This document shows positions 25,301-36,189 of a DNA stretch of 64,000 nucleotides, piece after piece. Made by a program: the position numbers and the translations under genes. Source of the stretch: Pomacea canaliculata (Eukaryota > Mollusca > Gastropoda > Architaenioglossa > Ampullariidae); contig NC_037600.1 in assembly GCF_003073045.1 (NCBI RefSeq), forward strand, positions 11,396,758 to 11,460,757, read 5' to 3'. The notes under the pieces are model-generated. The model was not told the DNA's origin. It ran no database searches and worked only from the letters and a program-made list of their open reading frames with translations. Within the stretch, counting starts at the first letter, position 1. Every line of letters begins with the position of its first letter.

Positions 25301-27172
25301 TTAACCTTTACATTCGTTTGAAGAATTTACAGGCGATGACTGAATAAAACATGCATTCTGAAATAAATTTAACTAAACTATAACAGACTGTGTGTGTGTC
25401 TTTAAGTATTTATGTCAGGAAATGGGATATGAACTTTTGTGATCAGGGTTTTGCTAGGGTCCTTACATTTTGTTTCAAGCTCTAAATAACAGTCACAACA
25501 GTATTTTGATAAAGGTGTATAACAGTTTAATTTCCTCTGTTTACTTTTAGAGATGTAGAAACAAGTAATGAACAATTAGTGAAGTGTGTAGATACTTTTC
25601 GTTCACTTAAACCTTTTTACAAGAGCCTTGTCATAGAACTTGCTTCTAGTTAGATAGTGTGTGTGTGCGCGCGTTCGGTTGTATCCATTTACATTCAAAT
25701 GTACTGGGTGTGTGTATCGGTGTTAGACGTCACACGCAAAAATACAAGAAGAAAGTATGCTTTGAATCTATTACAATGCTTCCTAAAATAATACATTTCC
25801 TTAACACGTCACATGACCAGACTGTTTTCATAATGTATTTTAAGATTTCACGACCTGCTTGTTAAAACTTATGCACCCAGATGTGTCAAGAATTCAGCGG
25901 GCACAGATATATGACAAACGTGCTCTGCCTCTCTCTGTTTTGAAACACACATATCCACATACTACATATAACACCATTTTAGCTTTGTCACTAGCTGCTG
26001 ATACAAGGGAGGTTTCTCAAGAAATGGAAAATGACTCGCAAAGAAAAATATTGTTTAAATGTTACAAAAAAACCCTAAAAATTTATCAATGATTAAAAAG
26101 GATAGAATTGTACCTCTGGCTCTATCTTCAACATAAGAAGCTCGTCTTCTATCCGTCTCACAACATCTTGACAGCACTCTACACTTGACAAGGGCGTCAC
26201 CCACACGTCTCCTTGCAGGTCAGCGCTGAGGTCAAGGCTGTTTACCCTGTCTGTCAGAGCCTGTGTCATGTGTATCAGTGCAGGACGTGGTGACACTGCC
26301 ACCGCTCGCGTCACAATGTGTTTGTGTGACGTCACCTTCCCTACACGGTAGCTAAGGCCTGTCTTGACGTCACATAGCGACTTCCTGATTTTGAGATGTT
26401 GCTTGCGACACTTGTCCTTCAACTTGTTACAAACATCTTCCACCAGCTTGTGAAGACGGTCACATGTCTTGTCTACTTGCGCCATGTCCTCTTGTTCGCT
26501 AACATCAACTTCCTGTAGACGTGACGTCAGCCGACCTATAGCCTGCTCTAGCTTCTGCTCCGCTTCTGCCAGATTTTTTGTTAGGTCGGTAAGTGACTTT
26601 TGAACTGACTTTATTTCATTGTCAAGATAGTTTGTTTCTAGACATACTATGTGTTTGTTAGCCTTACAGGCTGAGCAGACAGCGAGGCGGTGCTCGCGGC
26701 AGAAGAACTCCGCCTGTTTGTCGCCGTGGTCAGCACACAGTGCAGGGCGGCTGGCAGCCAGACGTTCAGGTGTCACAGTGCTGACACTCTCCACATCGTG
26801 ACTGCGGGTGGCAGAAAGTTTTCTGTGAGCCTTTGTACACATTGTACACAACATGTCCTGACACTGCATACAGATGAAGTCCGCCCTGACGTCCTCACAC
26901 ACACAACAAAGGTGATCTTTACTCAGCACACGAGCGCTCTCCACCAGCGCTTCCATCACAAAGTCTGTCGGCAGGGCGTCAACAGTGTCGGACGAACTTC
27001 TATCTGACTGCTCTACTATAGGACATCTACACAGCGGACACCCGGCATCAGCTTTGGAGTCCATCCAGGAAATGACACATTGTCGACACAGGAGATGACC
27101 ACAGGGTAGAATCTTTGGTGTGGTGAAGTCATTGGTGCACACAGCACATTCTCTTTCGTGTTGCTCAGCCAT
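22349..27172 (-). CDS. TN-A: RING, two B-boxes, coiled coil, NHR ubiquitin-ligase-like gene
   Basis: Coding exons are 26114-27172, 24946-25104, 24440-24592, 23600-23779 and 22349-22381. They give 353+53+51+60+10 residues, all phase 0. Residues 9-48 form a C3HC4 RING (C9, C12, C24, H26, C29, C32, C45, C48), the E2-binding module. A first B-box spans about 89-125 and a second about 146-177 (C146, H149, C158, H161, C166, C169, H174). A coiled coil covers about 185-265. The last four exons make one NHR: DNCGKNIRLTNG, then LGVTRISPAH, then VGSRVGVLVTSSN with LHLYINGQDQGV, ending VTALPTSMRT. The ATG has a Kozak-like context (AAGATGG) and an acceptor 16 bases upstream, so a noncoding first exon is expected. 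It probably acts as a cytoplasmic E3 ligase with the NHR as target binder; targets are unknown. Confidence 0.88.
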
Positions 27173-27659
27173 CTTAGAATCTTCGTTACTGATGATACAA
27201 AGTATTTAAATAAGATACACTATTTGTATTTTTATGTATGGTAAAATTCTATTTAATTAAAATTTATTGGTAATTTTACAATAGGAAAATCAGTTAAAGT
27301 AAGAAATACAACACTTAAAGTGCCCGACTGCATCAAACTTTTCAATTGCTTTCGTGAATTTGGGCTTAATAACTGTTTCAAAGGTGTGACAACAGACTAA
27401 AAACTCAGCATAGCGAGGATGGCCAAGTCTCACCTCTTGGATGATCGGTGTAGTTTTTTAGATAGTGGAAAGAAAAGTGGAAGACTAATGGAAATTTACG
27501 ACCAGAGCTTCACTTTCCAAAGATACCCGGCAAGTTGAGGGACCCTGCCTGTAGGGGACTGGAGGCTGGCTGTCTAAAAAGGTATTCGTATTTTCGTGCA
27601 TCTTATGCTTATTTTGTATTTCTAACATTTCTTTTTTTGTGTTGACTTTTCTGTTTTCT

Positions 27660-28395
27660 TTCAGGTGTCAAGTTATAACTCAAATGGGAATCAACGATCG
27701 CCGGCAGGGCGGAGCATCAGTGGTCGTTCCCTTGTCGATGTCGGCTAGTTGATTGGTTGAAGAATGAGTGACCAATGGCATCTCTCGGTGTATGTGACGT
27801 TCGAATGTGCAAAGTAAAAATAAGGAACAGAGAACCAGCAGGACAAATCTCGGCACGATGTATGAGTGGATGAAGCAACTGGTCAGAAGACGGATTGACT
27901 TCAGGATGTCTAGCGCCGACTTCACGTGTACCTCGATACGAAGTCTTGAGTCAAGAGAGAAAGAAGCGGAGAAAGGTGCACTCTAAAGAACCGGAGAACT
28001 TTGCATGAAGGTGGTGTTTGTTTAGTGGCTGTGTGTTGCTTTGCACTCGTTGGAGACACCACGTGTGTGTCCCTGGACTGCGACAAGATTGACTCTGTCG
28101 CCGGGAGACGACGTTGGCAGATCGGGGAAGGACAATGGACAGACGGAGAAACAATTTCGAGGGAAAGTCATCGGGCTGCCATGATTGTTAGCAGGACTAT
28201 TGATCTTCACCAAACCACCATCATGAGCCCACAAATGCAAGAACAACCTTAACATCAGAGCTAAGATGATTAGCCTGTAAGAGTGAGTGGTAGAGATGGA
28301 GAGGTAACAGCACTGGAATAGAGGAAGTACGCTTAGCACGGATTGCCCTGAGACTCTCCCTAGAAATGTCTTTTATTGTCTGTATTTGTATTTTA
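27660..28395. repeat. Interspersed repeat upstream of TN-A
   Basis: A block of about 740 bases between the TN-A start and the TM exon, absent from the equivalent D region. A shortened relative lies at about 35003-35085 plus 35820-35845, split by a Tigger element: both hold a GTATGTGACGT motif and the tail TTTGTATTTTATTTTGT. No long open frame or recognisable protein. It may be a non-autonomous retroelement; class not determined. Confidence 0.55.
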
Positions 28396-28791
28396 TTTTG
28401 TTAAAAAATCTTGCTATACGTTACATCATCACGTCACGTTTTGTGTTGGAAGAACAGCAGGAGTTGGACTCGTGACCCACGTGATCGACGTGTGACTATT
28501 GTACGTATAGTACCCATGGAACTTATGTTGACGTGGGTAGTGAGACTTGAGGTTAACTCTCGCCCACGTGCCCGGTACCCAAGGCCTAATTTTCACTTTT
28601 CGACTAAAAATCACGAATACTACAACATACATTGACAATAAGGAGGAGAGCGTAACACTACACAAATCTTCAATGACTCAGGAGATGGTTAGAGTTGTCA
28701 GATCCTATGACAAACCATCATGTTTATATGAGAAATCCTAAGTACTTATTGCTGTGATTTAAACTTCAAAAACAAGTGTAAAATATATTAC

Positions 28792-28996
28792 CTTTAGTTT
28801 ACTCCAAAAGGAAGGTTTCAAAGTGTTCTCCGTTTGAAATAAAAATAAAGACACAAACTGAACAGGTCCACCCCCTAGAAAGCTTGCTTCACCTTTGTCC
28901 GTGATACAGTAGACTGTGATAAATATTACAGAGATAGTGATAATGAAGGGAGCTCTTAACCCAGGGACAACAACTAGAATGCTTGTCATTTGATAT
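28792..28996 (-). pseudogene. Orphan transmembrane exon, frame-damaged copy
   Basis: The counterpart of the 216-base exon at 50059-50274, with the same acceptor context (GTAG before ATATCAAATGAC) and donor (AAAG then GTAATA). It encodes a hydrophobic helix (FIITISVIFITVYC) then CITDKGEASFLGGG. An 11-base deletion near its start shifts the frame relative to the D/E copy, but an internal ATG restores the membrane frame. It lies upstream of TN-A once the 740-base repeat is discounted, at a spacing similar to the copy upstream of TN-D. Confidence 0.55.
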
Positions 28997-29423
28997 CTAC
29001 ATGTACTGCCAATGGAGATAATACTTTCTGTGTGCCACGTCACTATCTCCAATCACTTGTACAGACCGAGTGTTTATTAATGTAAGTGATTTCGTGACTA
29101 GAGTGCTGTAGAAAAAAAGCTGTTTAGTTCGATTCGTTACTAACAATCTTATCTAAGTATCCTCGTGCCTACCATCCCCTACTTGTGTAATGTTGTCTTT
29201 GTCACTAATGTCCACATTTTCTGACGACAGTAAACTTCAGTGTTGCCTCCATTAGAAGCTTATCTTCATTAGAGCTTTCACCCGTTAAAACCGTTCTTTA
29301 GAAAATCAACTGACTAATTTACACGGCAGACACACAGTTCAGAACAATAACAATATTATGACTGATTAAGCTTTGTATATTTTCAAAATGTATGATGGCG
29401 TGTGTTTGTTTAAGTATGTTGTT

Positions 29424-29743
29424 ACGAATTTAATGTTTTGTCTGTGCGAGGCCGCCGACGAAGCTATGTAACTTTGCCAGAAATAGCGGTGCTGACGTCA
29501 GGCGCATTACGTCATTTTCTGTTTTACTTTAGCATCTAGAGGTATCCATGGAAACAGGAGAGTAGCGGAGGTCCGATGTTTCTGGTGACTGGAGTGACTT
29601 TGTTACCGGAGAGATGACATCGCAGATTCTACATTTGTCTTAAACGAGCCAAGTTACCGACAGACGGAGATCAGAGGAATAGAATCTTCAACTAACCTGT
29701 TCTCTTCCTCATTTGTCATCAATCCAACCGTCACAGTCGTAAT
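29424..29743. mobile_element. Possible solo LTR
   Basis: About 320 bases present only in block B. The matching position in block C (36121-36150) runs straight through. The insertion starts TGTTACGAATTT and ends near CAGTCGTAATA, an imperfect TGTTACGA...TCGTAA(C/T)A inverted pair typical of Ty3/Gypsy LTRs. There is no internal coding sequence. A clean short target duplication was not seen, hence the moderate confidence. Confidence 0.5.
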
Positions 29744-30429
29744 ATTAGTGTTTATATTTTATTATTGATCAGTATTTATTGTCTGTGAAGAATCTGTAGT
29801 TGGATTTCCTAAAACAAAATTATTTCTGATGCGAGCTATGACTCAGTGCCTCATGAAAGTGTTTAATCCACCCACACAGTCCGGAGAGTCTCTTTCTTTA
29901 CGCAGAGCACAGAAACTGTAAGTAGTAATTGTACTTATTGGGTAGCAGAAGCAAATCACAACGGATGATTATTTTAATTGTTGATAAAGAGTAACTTATA
30001 AACAGCCTTTTGAAAATTAATGAACACAACCAGAAGCCAAAGGTCGTTTCAAGGTATGTAACAAATTTACAGCAGCACTTATGTGTATACTTTCATAGTG
30101 TTTACACAATATATTTTATTTGCTTATATAATATATCATCCCACTCCTCTACATCCTAAGAAGTTTTCTCTCTTTTCTTTATGTGTGTGTGTAGGAGGGG
30201 TAGGCAGCTCATCCATTTTTTTTTTGTTAATGTCTTTCAACTGGAAAGAATCTTACACAGATGCAATGTGTACTCGTCTTGTTTTGGATAGCAAACAGAC
30301 TGAAGAAACAAATTCAGTGGAGCTCTCGTTGGTAATATCAACGCCCAGGTTGGTGTCATCCTCAATCACAAAAATATTCTAGTTTTATTCTCTCAGCCTT
30401 CTTGGTTCTCTGATATTCTACTATTAAGT

Positions 30430-33400
30430 CTCCGGAGACCGATGTAGGGAGGGGCTGTCACCCTGAAAACAAAACAAAAACAGAGCAGCAGCGTAACAAA
30501 GCCTTAGTGCCTTTACTTATCAAACCAAACAAACGTTTGTACAAATGTTAACTTTACTAAAATAAAAAAAAGTCTTTACGCCAACTCCAGGAAATAGTTA
30601 AGACAAGTGTTGTGATTAGTCTAACAACCTAGTAACCCATAGACAAGGACACTACCTTTGCTTTTAAAAAGGCCGCATGGCGGACATTTTGAGTATGAGT
30701 AGTTTATAGTTTGTGAAAGCCAATTCCATTACCGGACGTTGGAATTTCTGGGTTTTGAAAAAAATTAATTTTCCAGACTGTGACCCAAGAGGTCCGTTAA
30801 TTGGGAAAAATGTGCAATATTGCAGAATATGTAAAAAGATATAAAGAAATTTATGTGTTTATGTATTTATTTTTTGTTTTCAACCCTGCATGACTTTCTT
30901 TAGTAAAATTGATCTTTAAGATACAGTGTTTGGTTGTAAACATATATACATTAAGGATCATGCTTAGAAAAAAGAAAAAGAATTATAAAGAAAATAACTA
31001 TTACAACAACAAATGAAGCTAATCATGTAAAAAAATTCCTTTGGGCACCGAGACACCCACCGATCTATGTTTCCTGCTATCGGTTTCAGTGTCTACTGTC
31101 CGTAGTCTGGCGTTTATGATAGCGTGCATATCTTACCTGACTAACTGAACTGGTATTACTAAAGACAGCAACCAGGATGTGTAACATTGTGCTGCAACAG
31201 GTCCTGTCCGTTTAGTAGAGGTGAAGGTCGTTGATGAGCGTCACCAATACCGACTCGACTCCCGACTTTAAGTCTCCCGAGTTCTTTTGCGAGCGGCATC
31301 GGCATCTACATATAAATACCTGATATTGTTATCTTATGGATAAAGTATTGGGCGGAGGGTGAGCACCCAAGCTTGGCCTCCGTCTTTAACTCTGTCACGT
31401 ACTTTTCCATAAATATTTTTTTTGTAACTGTGTACGATAAAAATGCTTAAAACCTTCCGAGAAATGTTAGGTAGGAGAAGAGTGATTTCAGTTTACCGTG
31501 ACTTGATGTACAAAAAAAAGAGTGTTTGATTAATGACTAGGGCCTTATTTATTTAAATCAGTAAAAGCCTTAGCTGAATTTCTCCATATGGAGTATTCCT
31601 CGGCTTCAAGAAACATTTCTACAAATCAAGGCTAATAACACACTTCCACTGTTTTAACTGCAATTTTATCAAATTTACTGTGAAAAAATAAACCTTCTAA
31701 ATATTTTTTCATATCTCACCTAAGTCAACATATGCACGTTCGTCTAAGGTCTCTCTTATTGGACTCATTTTATATATTGAGATGTTTGTAGGCTTTTATT
31801 TTCATTGAGCAAGGATTTTAATTTTAATTTGGGAATAACATTTGTCCTTAAGTTTTACGTGCTCATTAGAAAAGAAAATACAACTAAACATTCAATCATG
31901 CTTTGTGTAAAAAAAAAAACGAGAAAATAAATGAATGATACTCAGCTTCATCTCTTACACGTAGACCAAACCACAAGCCATCCACACTCAGAGACATGAA
32001 GACTCACACATGTTTGGTAGTAGAAGAGCTGACCAGGCCCGATGATAACGGAGTCTTGAAAGTCTGTAGGCCATTGTGTCACAGTCAGGTGTGCAGGAGA
32101 GATTTTTGTCACACCCAGTTCTAGCTCGTTGTATCTACCTGTTGCTGCGTCCACTCTGACCTGCGTCAACATCCCAGTGTCATGACATGTCAAGCTGTGA
32201 CAGCTCATTAGGATGACAACATGCAATAAAGGATGTCAATCTTTCAGTAAAGCTACAAGCGTGACCATAGAAAGAATGTATTGCTACTCAATTCGTCTTC
32301 TTTAAGCTCTTGTCAAACTTGTATCAACGATCTCGAAAAAAATTAGAAAAAAATTCAGACTGACTTTTTTTGTTTGTGTCTGTACCCTGTAAAATAAATC
32401 AAAATCACTAAAAATATTTGTTTATTCTGAATTCCGATTTATTAAGAACAGCTCTGATCATCATTATAATCACCATCATTGTTATCATCATAGTTTTAGT
32501 CAAATATCTTACTTCATACAAAACGTTCGCCAACATAGGGTCACGTGACACGACCACCCCGTTACCGAAGGCCTGAGGCTCTATCTTCTCCGCGGTCCTG
32601 TTGCCGTTCGTCAGACGAATGTTGGTTCCACAGTTGTCGTGGAACACAAGGACTGGTGGCTGTGCGTCCAATTGTAAGTAATATTCTTTTGTCCATGAAA
32701 ATTATTATCAATCTATCTATAAAGTTTTATAATAAATAATTAATAATAAATAATTAATAATAAAAAATAACAAAAAAAATATAAATCATTATTATACTGT
32801 ATTAAATATCTGAAATGTTTTGTCATTAGTGTTATTGCTTACATTTTATTTCAAGCTCTAAACAACAGTCACAACAGGATGTTGATAAAGATGTAGACAG
32901 TCAAATTTCGTCTGTTTGCTTGGACCGCTGTATGAACAGGTAATGGATAAGTATTTAGTGCTACTATGTAGATACTTAGCGTCCTCTTATACCTTTTACA
33001 AGAGCTTTCTTTTACTTACTGGCTTATGTTTAGATCGTGTATGTGTGTTTGCGCGCGCGCATTCGGTTGTATCCATTTAAGTCCAAATATAATGGGTGAG
33101 TAAGGTATCACACGCAAAAATACAAAACGAAAGTATGCTAAAAATCTATTACAATGCTTTCTAAAATTATACATTGCCTGAACACATGTCACATGACCAG
33201 ACTGTTTTCACAATGTATTTTAAGATCACTTAAAGATTCTGAAGACATGCTTGTTAAAAACGTATGTACCAGGATGTTCTTAGAATCCAGCTGGCATAGA
33301 TACCATAGATATGGCAAACTTGCTCTCTCTTTCTCGCTATCTCTCTTTCACTCACACATATATACACACACTAGATATAACACATTTTTCTCTTTATCAC

Positions 33401-34598
33401 TAGCTGCGGATTCAAGAGAGGGTAAAGAAAGGATTCTTAAGAAGAGAAAGATGACTAGCAAACAAGAAACTTGTTTTGATGTTCCAGGAAACCCTTAAAA
33501 AATTCAAAGTAATTAAAAATGAGAAAATTTTACCGTTAATTCTGTCTTCTGCTTCAACAAAAGGAGATCGTCTTCTATCCGTCTCACATCTTCTTGACAG
33601 CACTCTACACTTGACAAGGGCTTCACCCACACCTCTCCTTGCAGGTCAGTGCTGAGGTCAAGGCTGTTGACCCTGTCTGTCAGAGCCTGTGTCATGTGTA
33701 TCAGTGCAGGACGTGGTGACACTGCAACTGCTCGCGTCACAATGTGTTTGTGTGACGTCACCTTCCCGAGACGGATGCTAAGGTCAGTCTTGACGTCACG
33801 TAATGAATTCCTGATTTGGAGATGTGACGTGCGAGTGTTTTCCTTTAAATTCTTACGAAAATCTTTCACCAGCTTCAGAAGACGGTCACATGTCTTGTCC
33901 ACCCGCGCCATGTCTTCTTGTTCGCTGACATCAACTTCCTGTAGACGTGACGTCACCTGACCTATAGCCTGCTCTAGCTTCTGCTCCGCTTCTACCAAAA
34001 TCTTCGCTAGGTCGGTAATTGAAATTTGAGCTGACTTTATTTCATGTTCAAGATAGTTTGTTTCTCTGCATACTTTGTGTTTGTTAGCCTTACAGGCTGA
34101 GCAGACAGCGAGGCGGTGCTCGCAGCAGAAGAACTCCGCGTGTTTGTCGCCGTGGTCAGCACACAGTGCAGGGCGGCTGGCAGCCAGACGTTTAGGTGTC
34201 ACAGTGCTGACACTCTCTACATCGTGGCTACGGGTGGCAGAAAGCTTTCTGTGAGCCTTTGTACACGGTGTACACATCATGTCAAGACACTGCATACAGA
34301 TGAAGTCCGCCCTAACGTCCTCACACACACAACAAAGGTGATCTTTACTCAGCACACGAGCGCTCTCCACCAGCGCTTCCATCACAAAGTCTGTCGGCAG
34401 GGAGTCAACAGTGTCGGACGAACTTCCATCTGACTGCTCTACTATAGGACATCTACACATCAGACACCCGGCATCACGTTTGGAATCCATTAAGGTAATG
34501 ACACATTCTCGACACAGGAGATGACCACAGGGTAGAATCTTTGGTGTCGTGAAGTCATTCGTGCACACGGCACACTCTCTTTCGTGTGGCTCAGCCAT
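30430..34598 (-). pseudogene. TN-B: TRIM-NHR gene with broken last NHR exons
   Basis: Exons are 33534-34598 (355 codons), 32513-32671 (53) and 32008-32160 (51), all open and phase 0, with intact RING, B-boxes and first two NHR parts. The next exon, 31137-31305, is 169 bases instead of 180. Small deletions put it out of frame after VGSRVG and it reaches a stop before the donor. The terminal exon near 30430-30461 has an extra G at the acceptor (CAGGGTGACAG versus CAGGTGACAG) and no longer reads VTALP. A truncated protein of about 507 residues, lacking a proper NHR end, could still be made from the open exons. It could therefore be a decaying gene or a truncated form. The start is supported by paralogs (MAEPHERECAVC). 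Confidence 0.75.
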
Positions 34599-34852
34599 CT
34601 TGGAAGAATCTGAAGCTACAAAACATTCAAAGATAATGCACAGTTTGCAGCCTTAGGTTAGTGATTATCTCTGTAGAATAGAATTTAATGTGAAGACATT
34701 TAAGGTAACAAGACATAAAGGTAAATTGCATTCCTTTGTTTTTTAAGATGTATTTTCGAGTTAAACCAAAACAACAAAAACAGGAGTATAATTGAAAAAG
34801 GAGAAAGGTTTTATTAAAAAGAAAATATTTTGGCAGGTTGTCAAGAGTATAG

Positions 34853-35003
34853 GACGAACCTTGATCTGACTGCTCTAGGGAAAGACACCTACACAGTGAA
34901 CGACCGGCTTCATGTTTGGAATCCGTCTAGGAAATGACACATTGTCGACGCAAGAGATAAGAAGAAGGTTAAATCTTTAGAGTCGAATGGCCTATGCACC
35001 AGG
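34853..35003 (-). pseudogene. Orphan RING fragment of the TRIM-NHR family
   Basis: The minus strand resembles the RING part of the TN first exon. The shared string around TGACTGCTCTA, the spacing of the CACATTGTCGAC segment and the flanking AATCTTTAGAGT all align with 48950-49080 in TN-D. Frame and several cysteines are lost. It lies about 250 bases upstream of the TN-B start and ends at the older repeat that carries the Tigger element, so it marks a lost gene between TN-B and TN-C. Confidence 0.75.
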
Positions 35004-35085
35004 AGGGGCTGGATGTATGTGACGTGCAAATATGGACTAGGATAGCACTAGGACTCCCTCTACACCAGTCCCTTTATTGTATGTA

Positions 35086-35819
35086 CAGGTAGTCCTCAGG
35101 TTACGACGGTCTCGAGTTACGTCGTTTTCGTGGTTACGACACTCATTCCCACTTACAGCGACAGTGATAACAAAGCAGCGTAGTGGGCTGATTACTGAGA
35201 TGGACAGATTATTGGCGCTTTGGTTGGAAGACCAAAATCAACGCCGTATCCCTGTGAGTTTTATGGTTATTCAGGAGAAGGCTAGGGACTGTTTGAGGCG
35301 TTGAAAAGAGATAAAGGGGAAGGAAGTGAAAGTGAAGAATTTGTGGCGAGTAGGGGTTGGTTTATGAGGTTTAAGGATCGTGCCAATTTCCATAACATTA
35401 AAGTGCAAGGTGAAGCTGCTTAATTAGTGCTGATGAGAAAGCAGCAACTGAGTTTCCTAATGCATTGGCTAAGATAATTGAGGAGGGTGGTTACTGTGCT
35501 CAACAAGTGTTCTACGTGGATGAGACAGGTTTGTTTTGGAAACGTCTGCCTAACCTAACACTGTTTATTACTGTTACAGCACTTACATTACAGTATTTCA
35601 TTATTAAACGTACTGTACTACAAATATTTACTGTACTTATGTTATTGATAACTATGCAGGGTACTCTGTTGGATAGGTGTTTGGATAGGCTAAGTGTTTG
35701 CAGTACTGTACTGTTATTACGGTACAGTACTATATCAACGTATGATCCGACTTACGTCGAAATTCGGTTTACGACGCCGCGTTAAGAACGGATCCCCGTC
35801 GTAAGTCGAGGACTACCTG
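35086..35819 (+). mobile_element. Tigger-type transposon with deleted transposase
   Basis: Ends are CAGGTAGTCCTC and GAGGACTACCTG with TA duplications at 35084-35085 and 35820-35821. Inside, plus-strand frames read MDRLLALWLEDQNQRR, then after shifts EEFVASRGWFMRFKDRANFH, then FPNALAKIIEEGGYCAQQVF and VDETGLFWKR. These are the DNA-binding/linker region and the first catalytic block (VDETG) of Tigger-type transposases. Sequence after VDETG jumps to the terminal arm, so the rest of the catalytic domain is deleted. It cannot move itself but could be moved by a related enzyme. Confidence 0.92.
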
Positions 35820-36189
35820 TATTTGTATTTTATTTTGTCTAATAAATCTCTTGTTTATTACTAACAATCTTATCTAAGTATCCTCATGCCTACCATCCAC
35901 CACTTGTGTAATGTTGTCTTTGTCACTAATGTCCACATTTTTTGACGAGAGTAAACTTAAGTGTTGCCTCCATTAGAAGCTTATCTGCGTCAGACATTTA
36001 ACCCGTTAAAACCATTCGTTAGAAAGTCAGCTGACTAATTTACACGGCAGACACACAGTTGAGAACAATAACAATATCATGACTGATTCAGCTTTGTTTA
36101 TTTTCAAAATGTATATTGGCGTGTGTTTTTACTTATGTGTTTTATATTTCATTATTGATCAGTATTTATTTTATGTGAAGATTCTGTAG

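Larger units (their letters stand above)
21570..29400. repeat. Segmental duplication block A
   Basis: Exons, introns and flanks of this block recur at about 29800-36150 (B) and 36190-40228 (C). Examples are the motif GCGAGCTA followed by TCATGAAAGTG (21600, 29830, 36220), the stretch around TTGGTTGTAAGCATATATAC (23390, 30940, 37520) and the region upstream of the TM exon (29140, 35860). Block A is longest because it carries an extra repeat at 27660-28395. Confidence 0.85.
29800..36150. repeat. Segmental duplication block B
   Basis: Second copy of the unit described for block A. Relative to A it has lost the TM exon region and gained a Tigger element at 35086-35819 and a RING fragment at 34853-35003. 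The exact left edge is blurred by the candidate LTR. Confidence 0.8.

Noticed and set aside
26690..27007. 105-codon plus-strand frame antisense to TN-A, also seen in TN-B and TN-C
   Set aside because: Mirror of the conserved B-box coding strand; conservation follows from the sense gene.
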